In this document: positions 1 through 8,113 of the stretch, one piece after another | Position numbering within the stretch: the stretch's first letter is position 1 | How the letters are laid out: every line of letters begins with the position of its first letter | Assembly: GCF_014705615.1 (NCBI RefSeq) | Contig: NZ_JACXJA010000031.1 | Coordinates: 1-64,000 of the forward strand | Source: Paenibacillus oceani | Lineage (GTDB): Bacteria > Bacillota > Bacilli > Paenibacillales > NBRC-103111 | DNA length: 64,000 nucleotides | Direction of reading: 5' to 3' | The notes under the pieces: generated by a model | The model's input: the letters and a program-made list of their open reading frames with translations, nothing else | What the model was told of the DNA's origin: nothing | Databases searched by the model: none | Translations under genes and position numbers: made by a program

Positions 1-243
1 TAACGCATTAATCATACCAGGTATTGAATGCTGTGGTGTACATTCCACTAAGAGATGAATGTGATCGGAGTCGCTTTTAATTTCAGATATTGTGAAGTTG
101 TTATCGGATGCAATCTGAACAACAATTTCTTTTAGTCTTACGTCGATTTCTTCCACAAGTATCTTGTGTCGGTACTTTACGCACCATACGATGTGGTACT
201 GAATGGCATAGACGTAACCACGACCACGCTTTATTTCTGACAC
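1..243 (-). mobile_element. tnpA: IS200/IS605-family transposase TnpA, 5' part, cut by window edge
   Basis: The reading frame runs off the left edge, so only about the first 81 residues are visible. It starts at a GTG at 243 behind an AGAGGTG ribosome binding site. The protein has the family signature YHIVWCVKYRHK near the N-terminus and then DHIHLLVE, the His-hydrophobic-His (HUH) motif that binds the metal ion in these single-strand Y1 transposases. The catalytic tyrosine would lie beyond the window. Such enzymes move single-stranded DNA by recognising end hairpins, and a hairpin sits upstream at 341-380. Nothing in the visible part is broken. Whether the element is complete or has an accessory tnpB gene cannot be seen. 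Confidence 0.88.
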
Positions 244-340
244 ATAATCACCTCTGATTACAGGATAACATATGTCAGTGTTGTTCACCTATAGAAACCT
301 TGACATTAAAGGGATTGTTGTAAAAGTCACCCAAACATGT

Positions 341-380
341 ATCGGATAGTTAACGTGGCATAAGCCACGCCCTATCCGAT
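341..380. repeat. Two-step hairpin, probable end of the IS200-like element
   Basis: An imperfect palindrome lies about 100 bases upstream of the transposase start. The outer arms ATCGGATAG and CTATCCGAT (341-349 and 372-380) enclose inner arms CGTGGC and GCCACG around an ATAA loop. IS200/IS605 transposases recognise subterminal hairpins as DNA, so this is probably the left-end structure. It could also act as a terminator guarding the element from outside transcription. The exact cleavage site is not identified. Confidence 0.55.
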
Positions 381-421
381 GTTTTCAAAAAAACTGTCAT
401 CACGCGGCCGTTTCAACACAC

Positions 422-470
422 GAAAAGCACCGCCCGGGCGTCACAGGGGAACGCCTTAGTGGACGGTGCC
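422..470 (-). terminator. Terminator of the CorC/MpfA-like gene
   Basis: On the minus strand a GCACCG/CGGTGC stem with an inner GGCG/CGCC pairing is followed by TTTTCG. It lies just past the stop codon at 509 and belongs to the GCACC-type terminator group that recurs in this window. Confidence 0.5.
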
Positions 471-508
471 GGTTCAGCCTCATTCTCGCTGGCGCATCGG
501 TGAGACAG

Positions 509-1837
509 CTACTCGGATTCGGTCCCGGAGGCGGGTTCGGCCGCTGACCGGAGGACTTGAACTTTGCTGATCCGCTTCTCGTCGACTTCCTCGACCTTAA
601 AGATCAATCCCTCGTATTCCACGACCGGTCTCTCGTCCTCAAGCGGAATTCGACCCAGCTGGCCGACTACGAAGCCGCTGACCGTGTCGTAGTCTTCGAC
701 CGGCAAATGAACGTTCAGCACGTCCTTCAGCGTCCGCAGACTGAGACTTCCGTTGATGACGTACGTACTGTCGTCCATCTGCTCGAATTCTTTCTCTTCC
801 TCGTCGTGCTCGTCGAAAATGTTGCCGACGATCTCCTCGAGCAGATCCTCGATCGTGACAATACCGGCCGTGCCGCCGTACTCGTCGATGACGACCGCCA
901 TATGCACCTTGTTTTTCTGCAGCTCCTTAAACAGCTCATCGATCCGTTTGGAGGTCGGAATGAAGTAAGGCGTACGAATAATGTCACGAATGACGAACGT
1001 CTCTTCGCTGCCTTCTTCGATATATTTCATGATGTCCTTCACGTGCAGAATGCCTACAATATTATCGATATTGTCTTCGAATATCGGATATCTCGAATAT
1101 TTCTCGATATTAACCATCCCGGCCACTTCTTTCAGTGACAAATTCAGCGGAAGGCCGGTTACCGAGCTGCGGTGGGTCATAATATCCGAGACCGCCTTGT
1201 TGTCGAATTCGAAGATGTTGTTAATCATCATTTTCTCGGTTTCCTGAATCGTCCCGTTCTCGTTGCCGACATCGACCATCATCCGGATTTCTTCTTCCGT
1301 CACCTGTTCCTTGTTCTCATGAGGGTCGACCCCCATGAGACGGACGAGCAGATTCGTCGAGTGAGTCAGCAATTTGACGAACGGCGCCGATATTTTCAGC
1401 AAAAACGTAAGCGGTGTGACCGCAAACATGGAGATTGATTCCGACTTCTGCATCGCCAGCCGCTTCGGGACGAGCTCGCCCAGGACAAGCGTAAAATAAG
1501 ACAGAAGCAGTGTAATCAGGATAACCGATATCGTCTCCAGCATGCTTTGCGGCAAAGGGACTCCCGCCGAGTACAAGTACTGCGCCATTCTGCCGGCAAA
1601 ACTTTCGGCCGCGAAAGCGCTCGCCAAAAATCCGGCTAGCGTAATCCCGATTTGGATAGTGGCCAAGAAACGGCTCGGTTCGCTCAGAAGGCTCTGCAAC
1701 AGTTTCGCTTTTTTGTGCCCCGCGTCGGCCATCGATCGAATCTTGTTATCGTTCAACGAGATCAAGGCGATCTCCGAGGCTGCAAAAAACGCATTCAGCA
1801 CAATGAGTACAATAAGAACCAAAATTTCTGTAAACAA
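509..1837 (-). CDS. mpfA: CNNM/CorC (HlyC) family membrane protein with CBS pair
   Basis: This 442-residue protein has the full CorC/HlyC layout: a DUF21/CNNM membrane domain in about residues 1-180 (N-terminal helix then two more hydrophobic stretches), a tandem CBS pair at about 210-335 and a C-terminal CorC_HlyC domain at about 350-430. Relatives such as Bacillus subtilis MpfA (YhdP) protect cells from excess magnesium, probably by efflux; that role is inferred here. The start is a TTG at 1837 behind GGAGGAGGAGC, with no nearby ATG. It stands alone: the next gene upstream on this strand ends about 300 bases away and a terminator follows. The family contains several paralogues per genome, so the exact orthologue is uncertain. 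Confidence 0.85.
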   Translation of the reverse strand: MFTEILVLIVLIVLNAFFAASEIALISLNDNKIRSMADAGHKKAKLLQSLLSEPSRFLATIQIGITLAGFLASAFAAESFAGRMAQYLYSAGVPLPQSMLETISVILITLLLSYFTLVLGELVPKRLAMQKSESISMFAVTPLTFLLKISAPFVKLLTHSTNLLVRLMGVDPHENKEQVTEEEIRMMVDVGNENGTIQETEKMMINNIFEFDNKAVSDIMTHRSSVTGLPLNLSLKEVAGMVNIEKYSRYPIFEDNIDNIVGILHVKDIMKYIEEGSEETFVIRDIIRTPYFIPTSKRIDELFKELQKNKVHMAVVIDEYGGTAGIVTIEDLLEEIVGNIFDEHDEEEKEFEQMDDSTYVINGSLSLRTLKDVLNVHLPVEDYDTVSGFVVGQLGRIPLEDERPVVEYEGLIFKVEEVDEKRISKVQVLRSAAEPASGTESE

Positions 1838-2108
1838 GCTGCTCCTCCTCCATCCCGGTAATCAGGTCATTGTCTTTCCTACAGCTCCATGAATAGACGG
1901 ACGGAAAGTCAATCCCGAGGATAGTAACTTGTTTTCCCGTAAATTTTGATTTTATTATGCAACCTTGCCGACTGAATCCTATCGCCCGCTTCCTCTGGCT
2001 CATCGTCCATAATCTCAGTCACCTCCTTAAACCGTCGAAGTATACACCTATTCCTCATTATATGGAATTATTCCTTCGCAGGCAAAAGGCGGTTGATCGG
2101 CTTCCGGC
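1838..2108. other. Intergenic stretch without a recognised gene
   Basis: The 270 bases between the CorC-like gene and the lrgB/cidB terminator hold the promoter region of the CorC-like gene. No convincing ORF, riboswitch or repeat was recognised. Confidence 0.4.
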
Positions 2109-2132
2109 AAAAAAAGGCGGCAGACCCGCCGT
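2109..2132 (-). terminator. Terminator of the cidAB/lrgAB operon
   Basis: Read on the minus strand, a GGCGG/CCGCC stem with a short loop is followed directly by seven Ts. It begins at the stop codon of the CidB/LrgB gene. Confidence 0.75.
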
Positions 2133-2813
2133 CTAGCGGAACCATTCAATCATCCACGGGGCGGCGCCCAGCGTAACGAATGCCGTCAGCAGCATAGCGA
2201 CTCCCGCGATCGATCCGGCTGCCGTACCATACTCCGCCGCCCTGCTGATCCCGGCCGAATGAGCGCTTGTCCCGAACAAAATCCCTTGGGCGATCGAGCT
2301 CCGGATTCCGCACCATTTTACGATGAGCGGTCCGATCACTAAACCAAGCAGCCCGGTGATAAGTGTTGCTACAGCGGCAATAGTCGGGATGCCGCCGATC
2401 AGCCCGGTTATCGACACCGCTATAGGCGTCGTCGCAGAACGGGGAGCGAGGCTGCCGATCAGCTCCGAGGTCAGGCCGAACAGACGGGCCAGTCCCGCCG
2501 AGGTGACGATTCCGGTCAACGCCCCGCAGCCGACGCTGACTGCGATGACGAAGGCGTGCTTTTTCAGCAGATCGATATGCTTATACATCGTGACCGCCAA
2601 AGCGATGGTCGCCGGTTCTACCATGTTCGAGAGCCAGACGCCTCCCTCGTTGTACGTTTGGAACGAAGCTCCGCTAATCGCCAGCAGGCCGATCAGGACG
2701 ACCGGCGTAAGAAGCAACGGCGACATATAGATTTTCGGATATTTTTTGTACAGCCGTTTGGCCGCCCAGTAAACCGCGATCGTGCAGCCCAGCCATAATA
2801 CCGCGTCCATCAT
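2133..2813 (-). CDS. cidB: CidB/LrgB family membrane protein
   Basis: This 226-residue hydrophobic protein is an LrgB/CidB homologue: about seven membrane segments and the conserved core APRSATTPIAVSI followed by GTSAHSAGISRA near the C-terminus. It works with CidA/LrgA in a holin/antiholin-like system linked to murein hydrolase release, overflow metabolism and export of small carbon compounds. The start is the ATG at 2813, which overlaps the stop codon of the upstream gene as ATGA and lies behind GGGGAGG; a longer frame upstream only shadows cidA. The overlap implies translational coupling. The divergent LysR gene makes this resemble the B. subtilis cidR-cidA-cidB (ywbIHG) locus, so the cid name is preferred over lrg. 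Confidence 0.87.
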   Translation of the reverse strand: MMDAVLWLGCTIAVYWAAKRLYKKYPKIYMSPLLLTPVVLIGLLAISGASFQTYNEGGVWLSNMVEPATIALAVTMYKHIDLLKKHAFVIAVSVGCGALTGIVTSAGLARLFGLTSELIGSLAPRSATTPIAVSITGLIGGIPTIAAVATLITGLLGLVIGPLIVKWCGIRSSIAQGILFGTSAHSAGISRAAEYGTAAGSIAGVAMLLTAFVTLGAAPWMIEWFR

Positions 2814-3181
2814 GACGCCTCCCCTTCCTTGCGCGCGGCGATCCGTTCGCCGATATAACCCGAACATATCATGACAGCCGCCGTACTGATCGCGATCGTG
2901 CCTATAATCCGAAGTCCGCTGGTCATAAACATGCTTTTATAGTTCATAATGCCGACCGTAGCCGGTATAAAAAACAGCAGCATCTGGGCAATCAGCCAGT
3001 TGGAGCCCTGCTCGATCCACCCGAGACGGACGATCTTCAGCTTCAGCAGAACAAATAAAAGAACGATCCCCACAATACTTCCCGGTACCGGGATAGGAAG
3101 GATCGAAGCGAGAACGTCCGCGATTTGGGCTATGCCGACAAAAAATAAAATTTGAAGCGCGATCCCCGCCATTTTTCTCAT
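2810..3181 (-). CDS. cidA: CidA/LrgA family holin-like protein
   Basis: This 123-residue protein has four predicted membrane segments and the family pattern PVPGSIVGIVLLFVLL, then a stretch ending in FFIPATVGIM. CidA/LrgA proteins are small holin-like membrane proteins that act with the CidB/LrgB partner encoded next to it. The ATG at 3181 is chosen because AAAGGAG lies eight bases ahead and because the extra 25 residues of the longer frame are unlike the family. It is the first gene of a two-gene operon and is divergent from the LysR gene at 3287, leaving about 105 bases for both promoters and regulator binding. Confidence 0.88.
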   Translation of the reverse strand: MRKMAGIALQILFFVGIAQIADVLASILPIPVPGSIVGIVLLFVLLKLKIVRLGWIEQGSNWLIAQMLLFFIPATVGIMNYKSMFMTSGLRIIGTIAISTAAVMICSGYIGERIAARKEGEAS

Positions 3182-3286
3182 GCTGTCCAGCTCCTTTGTA
3201 AAAAGTATACAAGATCGCCTTTCATGCGTAAAATCAATATATAGAATGGTTTTCATTCCTTTTATCTATGGAAGGGAGCGACCGAT

Positions 3287-4183
3287 TTGGACATCCGCCA
3301 CTTGCAATACATTACCGAAATCGTCAGGCATAACAGCTTTACGAAAGCAGCGGAGGCGCTGCACCTGACCCAGCCGACGATCAGCAAAATCGTTAAAAAT
3401 CTGGAAAATGAGCTCGGAGTCGAAGTATTCGTCCGGGAGGGCAGGCATATCAAGCTGACGGCCGCCGGAGAAACGATCGTGAGCCACGCCGGGCCGATTC
3501 TCCAGTTGTTCGACGGGCTGGAGGCGGCTCTGCATGATCTGACGTACCTGAATACGGGCAGCATCCGGCTCGGCATTCCGCCGATGGCGGGCTCGAGCTT
3601 TTTCCCGCAGGTGATCAAGAAGTTCCGGGAGCAATACCCGAACATAGCAATCAAGATGATGGAGAACGGGGCCAAGCGAATCGAGGAAAGCTTGTCCGAA
3701 GGCCTTCTCGATGTCGGGGTCGCGCTATGGCCGATCGACGAGGTCCTGTTCGATTCCTTCACCCTGGTCGAAGACCGGTTAAAGGTCATCCTGCCCCCTG
3801 CCCACCCGCTGGCGGATCGCGAGCAGATCCGGCTGGCAGAGCTTGCGGGGGAGCGGTTTATTTTGTTCAACAGCGACTTCGCTTTGCACGACCGGATCAT
3901 CTCCGAATGCCGTACGGTCGGCTTCGATCCTCATATCGTCTATGAAAGCTCCCAGTGGGATTTTATCGGAGAGATGGTGGGAGCCGATCTGGGGATCGCT
4001 ATGCTGCCCGAGACGATGTGCCGGCAGTTGAATCCGGGCAAGGTGAGAGCGGCCGTCCTGACGGACCCGGTCATCCCTTGGCGGCTCGATATGGCCTGGA
4101 GGCGGGAAGGGTATATGTCCCATGCGGCCAGGGAATGGATCAAGTTTACGAAGGAGCTGTTCACACGCGCCGCCAGGCGATGA
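3287..4183 (+). CDS. cidR: LysR-type regulator, CidR-like
   Basis: This 298-residue LysR-family regulator has its winged helix-turn-helix at about residues 1-60 (SFTKAAEALHLTQPTISKIVKNLE) and a periplasmic-binding-like effector domain from about 90 to 290. The start is a TTG at 3287 with GAAGGGAG upstream; MDIRHLQYI is a standard LysR N-terminus. Homologues next to cidAB sense acetate or pyruvate overflow and activate the cid operon. The divergent arrangement with cidAB strongly suggests it controls that operon through the shared 105-base spacer. The ligand is not visible from the sequence. Confidence 0.88.
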   Translation: MDIRHLQYITEIVRHNSFTKAAEALHLTQPTISKIVKNLENELGVEVFVREGRHIKLTAAGETIVSHAGPILQLFDGLEAALHDLTYLNTGSIRLGIPPMAGSSFFPQVIKKFREQYPNIAIKMMENGAKRIEESLSEGLLDVGVALWPIDEVLFDSFTLVEDRLKVILPPAHPLADREQIRLAELAGERFILFNSDFALHDRIISECRTVGFDPHIVYESSQWDFIGEMVGADLGIAMLPETMCRQLNPGKVRAAVLTDPVIPWRLDMAWRREGYMSHAAREWIKFTKELFTRAARR

Positions 4184-4364
4184 CAGTCGCAGGACCTGAC
4201 CGGTGCGGGACAACGCCTGAATACGATGGGCAGCCGGGGCTTGCGGGAGAGCTTCGCGTCCATGGACTTGTGGGACCGGAATTAAGCCGAAGCGCCCGGC
4301 AGGAACCGTTTACAGCATGAATAATCTACGGTAATCTATGGGTACTGGAAGGCGGCGATTTGAG

Positions 4365-6512
4365 TTGAGTTTAATCAAGATCCTCTTGCACCAGCTTAAG
4401 CGCTATAAGCTGCTGAGCGGCATTTTCATATTCAGTATTTTTGTCGAGGTCGCCTATTCGGTTGCAGCCCCCCTGAGCCTCAAATATTTAGTGGACGAAG
4501 CGTTTACGCCCAAAGATTTTCAGGTTTTCCTTCTCATCATGAGCATCTTGATCGGCGGCGGGCTGTTCAACATCGCGGCGGGCCAATTCGGGGATTACTC
4601 GCTCGGGAAACTGAGCGGCGGAGTGATCCGTCAGCTCAGAACCGACTTGTTCGCGCATCTGCAGAAGCAGTCCCTCCCCTTCTATCAGCGCTATAAAGTC
4701 GGCGATCTGGTCACCCGCTTCTCGTCGGATATGTCGTCCATCGAAAACGCCATTCGGTTCACCAGTCCTTTCTTCCTGAAGGAATTGTTAAATATTATGC
4801 TCGGCCTGGGCATGTTGTTCTCGATCGAATGGAAGCTGACGCTGGCCGTGCTGGCCGGCTCTGCACTGATGTTTGTCGGCCCCCGGCTGCTTCAAGGACG
4901 TGCCGAAGCTGCCAACCGGAACTACAAGGAAGCTCAGGAGCGCTTCTCCAATACGATCGACGAGATGGCCAAGGGGCATCGGACCATTAAAGGACTGCAT
5001 CAGCAGCAGCGGTTCCGGGAGCGCGCGCGCGGGCAAATTCTCGAGCTGTTTTCGTTCGGCCTGCGCTTGCACGTAACCAACTCTCTGATGGAACGTATGC
5101 CTTTGACCGCTTTGCTGATTTTGAACGGGATTATGATGGGCCTCGGCGGTTATTTCATTTTCCAAGACGAGATGACGATCGGCGGCTTTATGGCTTTTTT
5201 CACGCTGTTTATGAGCGTCGGGCAGGCCGGCTCCAACTTATCGTTTCTGATTCCGAATCTGATTGATTCGAGCACCAGCTTCCGCCGGGTCGGAGAATTG
5301 CTCGACCATCAGCCGGACATCCCTGAAGCGGCCGGAGCCGTAGAACTGCCCGCCTCCGTCTCTTCGGTCCGGATGGATCAGGTCACCTTCGGCTATACCG
5401 AAGAGTCCGATCAGCTCCGTAACGTCAGCCTGCACATCCCGGCCGGCAGCTACGTGGCCTTCGTCGGGCCGAGCGGCTCCGGCAAAAGCACCGCTTTGCA
5501 GCTGCTGTCCCGTTTCTACGATCCCGGTCAAGGGACGGTGACGATTAACGGTCACGACCTGCGCACGGTCAGCGAAGCTTCCTTAAGAAAGCTGGCAACG
5601 CTCGTTACTCAGGAAACGTTTCTGTTTAACGCGACGGTTCGCGACAACTTGCTGCTGGATAACCTGGATGGAGGCGAAGAAGCGATGATCGAAGCCGCCA
5701 AACAGGCGAAGATTCATGATGTCATTACCCGCTGGCCATCGGGGTATGAGACATGGATTCATCAGGAAGGCGGCACGTTGTCCGGCGGCGAACGCCAGCG
5801 GATCGCGCTTGCCCGGGCGCTGCTGAGAAAACCGAAGCTGCTGCTGCTCGACGAGGTGACGTCGGCGCTCGATCCTGCGACCGAAGCCGATATTAATGAG
5901 CTGATCCAGCAGATCCGCCAAGAGATGACGATTATCTCCGTCACCCACCGGCTGGCCTCCGTCGTTCATGCGGACCGGATCTACGTGTTCCACGAGGGCC
6001 GGATCGCGGAGTCCGGCACCCACGAGGAGCTTGTGCAGCACAGCGGATTGTACCACAGCCTATGGGAGAAGCAGCACGGCTTCCATCTGTCCAGCGACGG
6101 GCTTCATGCTACCGTGGAAGTTCAGCGGCTGGCGAAGCTGCCCTTCTTCGACGGCATCGACCGGCGGCTGCTCCAGAATATCGCCGGCTTGTTCTCGACC
6201 GAGCTTTGTCAGGAAGGGGAGGACGTCGTCCGCGAGGGCGAGGAAGCCAATAAGTTTTACATTATCGTCCGCGGCAAATTTGAGGTCCGGAAGCAGTTCC
6301 CCGGTGAAGGAGAGAAACAAGTTGCCGTTCTGCAGGACGGCGACCATTTCGGGGAAATTGCGCTGCTCAAAAACATTCCGCGCACCGCTACAGTAAGAGC
6401 GTTGGCGCCTTCCGTGCTGATTGCGGTGAGACGGGAGTCGTTCGATCGGCTGACGGCCGAATATCCTCAAATTCTCCAGGCGCTGGAACAAACGCTGAAA
6501 AAGCGATTATGA
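4365..6512 (+). CDS. ABC exporter fused to a C-terminal cyclic-nucleotide-binding domain
   Basis: This protein of about 715 residues joins three modules: a type-1 ABC exporter membrane domain (residues about 1-300, six helices), a nucleotide-binding domain (about 335-570, Walker A GPSGSGKST, signature LSGGERQR, Walker B LLLLDEVTSALD, H-loop SVTHR) and a CAP_ED cyclic-nucleotide-binding fold (about 595-715, with GDHFGEIALLKNIPRTATVRA). The cNMP domain suggests the half-transporter is gated by a nucleotide; whether it still binds cAMP or c-di-AMP is unknown. It probably works as a homodimer. I prefer the TTG at 4365, behind GGAAGGCGG, to the ATG at 4338. A decayed acetyltransferase gene follows after 25 bases. 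The substrate is not predictable. Confidence 0.86.
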   Translation: MSLIKILLHQLKRYKLLSGIFIFSIFVEVAYSVAAPLSLKYLVDEAFTPKDFQVFLLIMSILIGGGLFNIAAGQFGDYSLGKLSGGVIRQLRTDLFAHLQKQSLPFYQRYKVGDLVTRFSSDMSSIENAIRFTSPFFLKELLNIMLGLGMLFSIEWKLTLAVLAGSALMFVGPRLLQGRAEAANRNYKEAQERFSNTIDEMAKGHRTIKGLHQQQRFRERARGQILELFSFGLRLHVTNSLMERMPLTALLILNGIMMGLGGYFIFQDEMTIGGFMAFFTLFMSVGQAGSNLSFLIPNLIDSSTSFRRVGELLDHQPDIPEAAGAVELPASVSSVRMDQVTFGYTEESDQLRNVSLHIPAGSYVAFVGPSGSGKSTALQLLSRFYDPGQGTVTINGHDLRTVSEASLRKLATLVTQETFLFNATVRDNLLLDNLDGGEEAMIEAAKQAKIHDVITRWPSGYETWIHQEGGTLSGGERQRIALARALLRKPKLLLLDEVTSALDPATEADINELIQQIRQEMTIISVTHRLASVVHADRIYVFHEGRIAESGTHEELVQHSGLYHSLWEKQHGFHLSSDGLHATVEVQRLAKLPFFDGIDRRLLQNIAGLFSTELCQEGEDVVREGEEANKFYIIVRGKFEVRKQFPGEGEKQVAVLQDGDHFGEIALLKNIPRTATVRALAPSVLIAVRRESFDRLTAEYPQILQALEQTLKKRL

Positions 6513-6537
6513 CGGCTCGGCCGGAAAGGAAAGCACG

Positions 6538-6898
6538 ATGTCTGCACACTTCCAACATTGCGTCGCTGATGACGATTATGCCAAAATCGGGTTGTTTTTA
6601 CTGCAAAACAAACAAGACGTACCCCCTTCCTTTACAACGCTGGATGCAATCTCCCTGCTTTATTCCTATCTGACGGACGGGCATCTGTATCTGGCTCTCG
6701 ATAGGGCAATCCCGAGGTCGAGCAGGTTCAGTTCTGGACTGCCGCGCACCGACGGATCCGGATAAGCTTTTCGCCAAATTCAGCGCGCTGCCTGGCTCGA
6801 CCCGGTCGGTCGTGAACGAGCTGGCGTTTTATACGATTTCCTTCCGCGAGCTGGAGGCGTACTGTCGTCGATTCGAGAGACGCACGAAACTCGTGTGA
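6538..6898 (+). pseudogene. Decayed GNAT-like acetyltransferase remnant
   Basis: A good ribosome binding site (GGAAAGGAAAG) and ATG open a frame that begins like a GNAT protein (DDDYAKIGLFLLQNK, then LLYSYLTDGHLYLALD). After about 55 residues the match continues in another frame (NPEVEQVQFWTAAH, frame starting near 6705) and finally in a third (DPDKLFAKFSALPG to a stop at 6898). The whole is too short for a GNAT domain, so I infer an internal deletion plus two frameshifts. It was probably co-transcribed with the ABC exporter 25 bases upstream. The family assignment rests on pattern memory only and is tentative. Confidence 0.45.
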
Positions 6899-6924
6899 GC
6901 GCATCAGGCGACGAATGAAACAGG

Positions 6925-6953
6925 AAAGACACCCGGGGGGCGGGTGTCTTTTT
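6925..6953 (+). terminator. Terminator, GACACC type
   Basis: AAAGACACCC pairs with GGGTGTCTTT around a short G-rich loop and runs into TTTTT. It closes the ABC exporter and acetyltransferase-remnant transcript. Confidence 0.8.
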
Positions 6954-6985
6954 CGTTGAGATTGTCATTCCGACATCCCGGCATG

Positions 6986-7012
6986 CAAAAAGCACACTTG
7001 CGGGTGCTTTTT
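6986..7012. terminator. Bidirectional terminator, GCAC type
   Basis: AAAAAGCAC and GTGCTTTTT pair around a short loop, with A and T runs on both flanks. It lies between the plus-strand block and the minus-strand membrane protein gene ending at 7057 and can serve both. Confidence 0.75.
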
Positions 7013-7056
7013 GGCGCTTCCGGCCGTTCCGATGAACGGTTGTGTGCGGGATGATC

Positions 7057-7368
7057 TTAATAATGATGGGATGCGGGCGGTTTGCTTTTCTGAGCGGCGG
7101 TAACCATAAGGAAAATCCCGGAGAGCAGGTGGAGAATCCAGCCTACAAGCGGAATCCAGGCTACCAGCGAGGTGATGATTCCCAGCACCGAACCGTATAT
7201 GGGCTCGTTATTTTGCTTGGACAGGACCAGGGTCACAATATGGAGAACGAGCATGGCACCGAGTACCGTATAATAACTTCCCATCACCACCAGCGCTCCT
7301 AAAATGGGGATGGCCAGAAAAAGCTCCAGCGAACCCGAGACCCATTTCAACACTTTAGAATTTGTCAA
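7057..7368 (-). CDS. Small integral membrane protein of unknown function
   Basis: This 103-residue protein is mostly hydrophobic, with three likely membrane helices (about residues 10-50 and 62-92) and a short polar tail KSKPPASHHY. It starts at TTG 7368 behind a strong AAGGAGGAATAG. I do not recognise the family. It stands alone, with a terminator after it and the first copy of the dispersed repeat upstream. The good ribosome binding site and clean hydrophobic pattern support a real gene. Confidence 0.65.
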   Translation of the reverse strand: MTNSKVLKWVSGSLELFLAIPILGALVVMGSYYTVLGAMLVLHIVTLVLSKQNNEPIYGSVLGIITSLVAWIPLVGWILHLLSGIFLMVTAAQKSKPPASHHY

Positions 7369-7529
7369 AATTCTATTCCTCCTTAATCAGGTCGAACACT
7401 TGCTCATTGTAACAAATTCGACATATTTAGAATAGTACAATTTGCTTATATAAGAAATATTTATCATTCCTTCTACCGTTGAATACCCGCTCGGCCTCCC
7501 ATGAGCCCTCAGCCTCTACTTTTTCGAAC

Positions 7530-8030
7530 AGATCGTGATCAGCCTCGCCGAAAGCAGAATGCGTCCCTAAACAAAGAAGATGTCCATGCCGCAGGGCGGC
7601 ACGGTAACAAAATGAAAATAAACGGGTGTCGAAGTAAGTCCATGCGGCTGGGGCTGGTGAAGGAAGGCCGTGACTCTTTGGAGCTTTCATCCTTCGTGAG
7701 GTGAATCCCGCAATAAGAGTCTCTGGCACCAGCTATTTTCGGCATATGGGGACGATAGAGACGAATAGAGGCGGTTTGCACCCCTTATTTCAACCCACTC
7801 GACGCGTCTGCACCCTTTTCGCCGATTTTAGCAGCTTCAAATCGCTCTTATTTCCTCGTCCAAGCGGGCTTTGGACAAAATAACGGCTGCAAACCGCTCT
7901 TATCCGGTTCCTCCCTTCCTGGAAGCAAGACAACAAGCCGAACAGCCGCGATGAGTGACTTGCGACCCATGCCGATTCGACAAAGAAGATGACGCTGCTC
8001 CGCTTTAGCTCGGCGGAGAACTTAACCATA
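7530..8030. repeat. Dispersed intergenic repeat, copy 1 (core 7712-7920)
   Basis: This gene-free stretch shares a core of about 210 bases with 14945-15155 and 47187-47400. Shared landmarks are AATAAGAGTCT then GGCACC, then GCGGTTTGCACCCCTTATTT, then the pair of units CGCTCTTAT separated by about 45 bases. The right flank also matches copy 3 (ACTTGCG, CCGATTCGACA, TCGGCGGAGAA), and a weak match continues left to about 7530 with a non-matching insert of roughly 140 bases. The motif AAACCGCTCTTATT occurs in both orientations inside the unit, so the element can fold on itself. No convincing coding potential. Confidence 0.75.
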
Positions 8031-8042
8031 CTGATCTTAACA

Positions 8043-8072
8043 GGAAAAACCGCCAGGGAATCCCTGACGGTC
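8043..8072 (-). terminator. Terminator of the YhcH-type gene
   Basis: On the minus strand a nine-base stem (CCGTCAGGG with CCCTGGCGG, one mismatch) is followed by TTTTT. It lies about 45 bases past the stop codon at 8114. Confidence 0.75.
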
Positions 8073-8113
8073 CTTCGACGTGTGATGCTGTCCCGATCGC
8101 ACTAGCGTAGCGA

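Noticed and set aside
7427-7729. 100-residue minus-strand ORF in repeat copy 1
   Set aside because: Falls in the dispersed repeat; only a few residues resemble ORFs in the other copies.
7790-8029. Minus-strand ORF with NKSDLKLLKSAKRV, similar to one in repeat copy 2 (15026-15214)
   Set aside because: The similarity follows from the shared repeat DNA; copy 3 does not keep the frame and no start signal is present.
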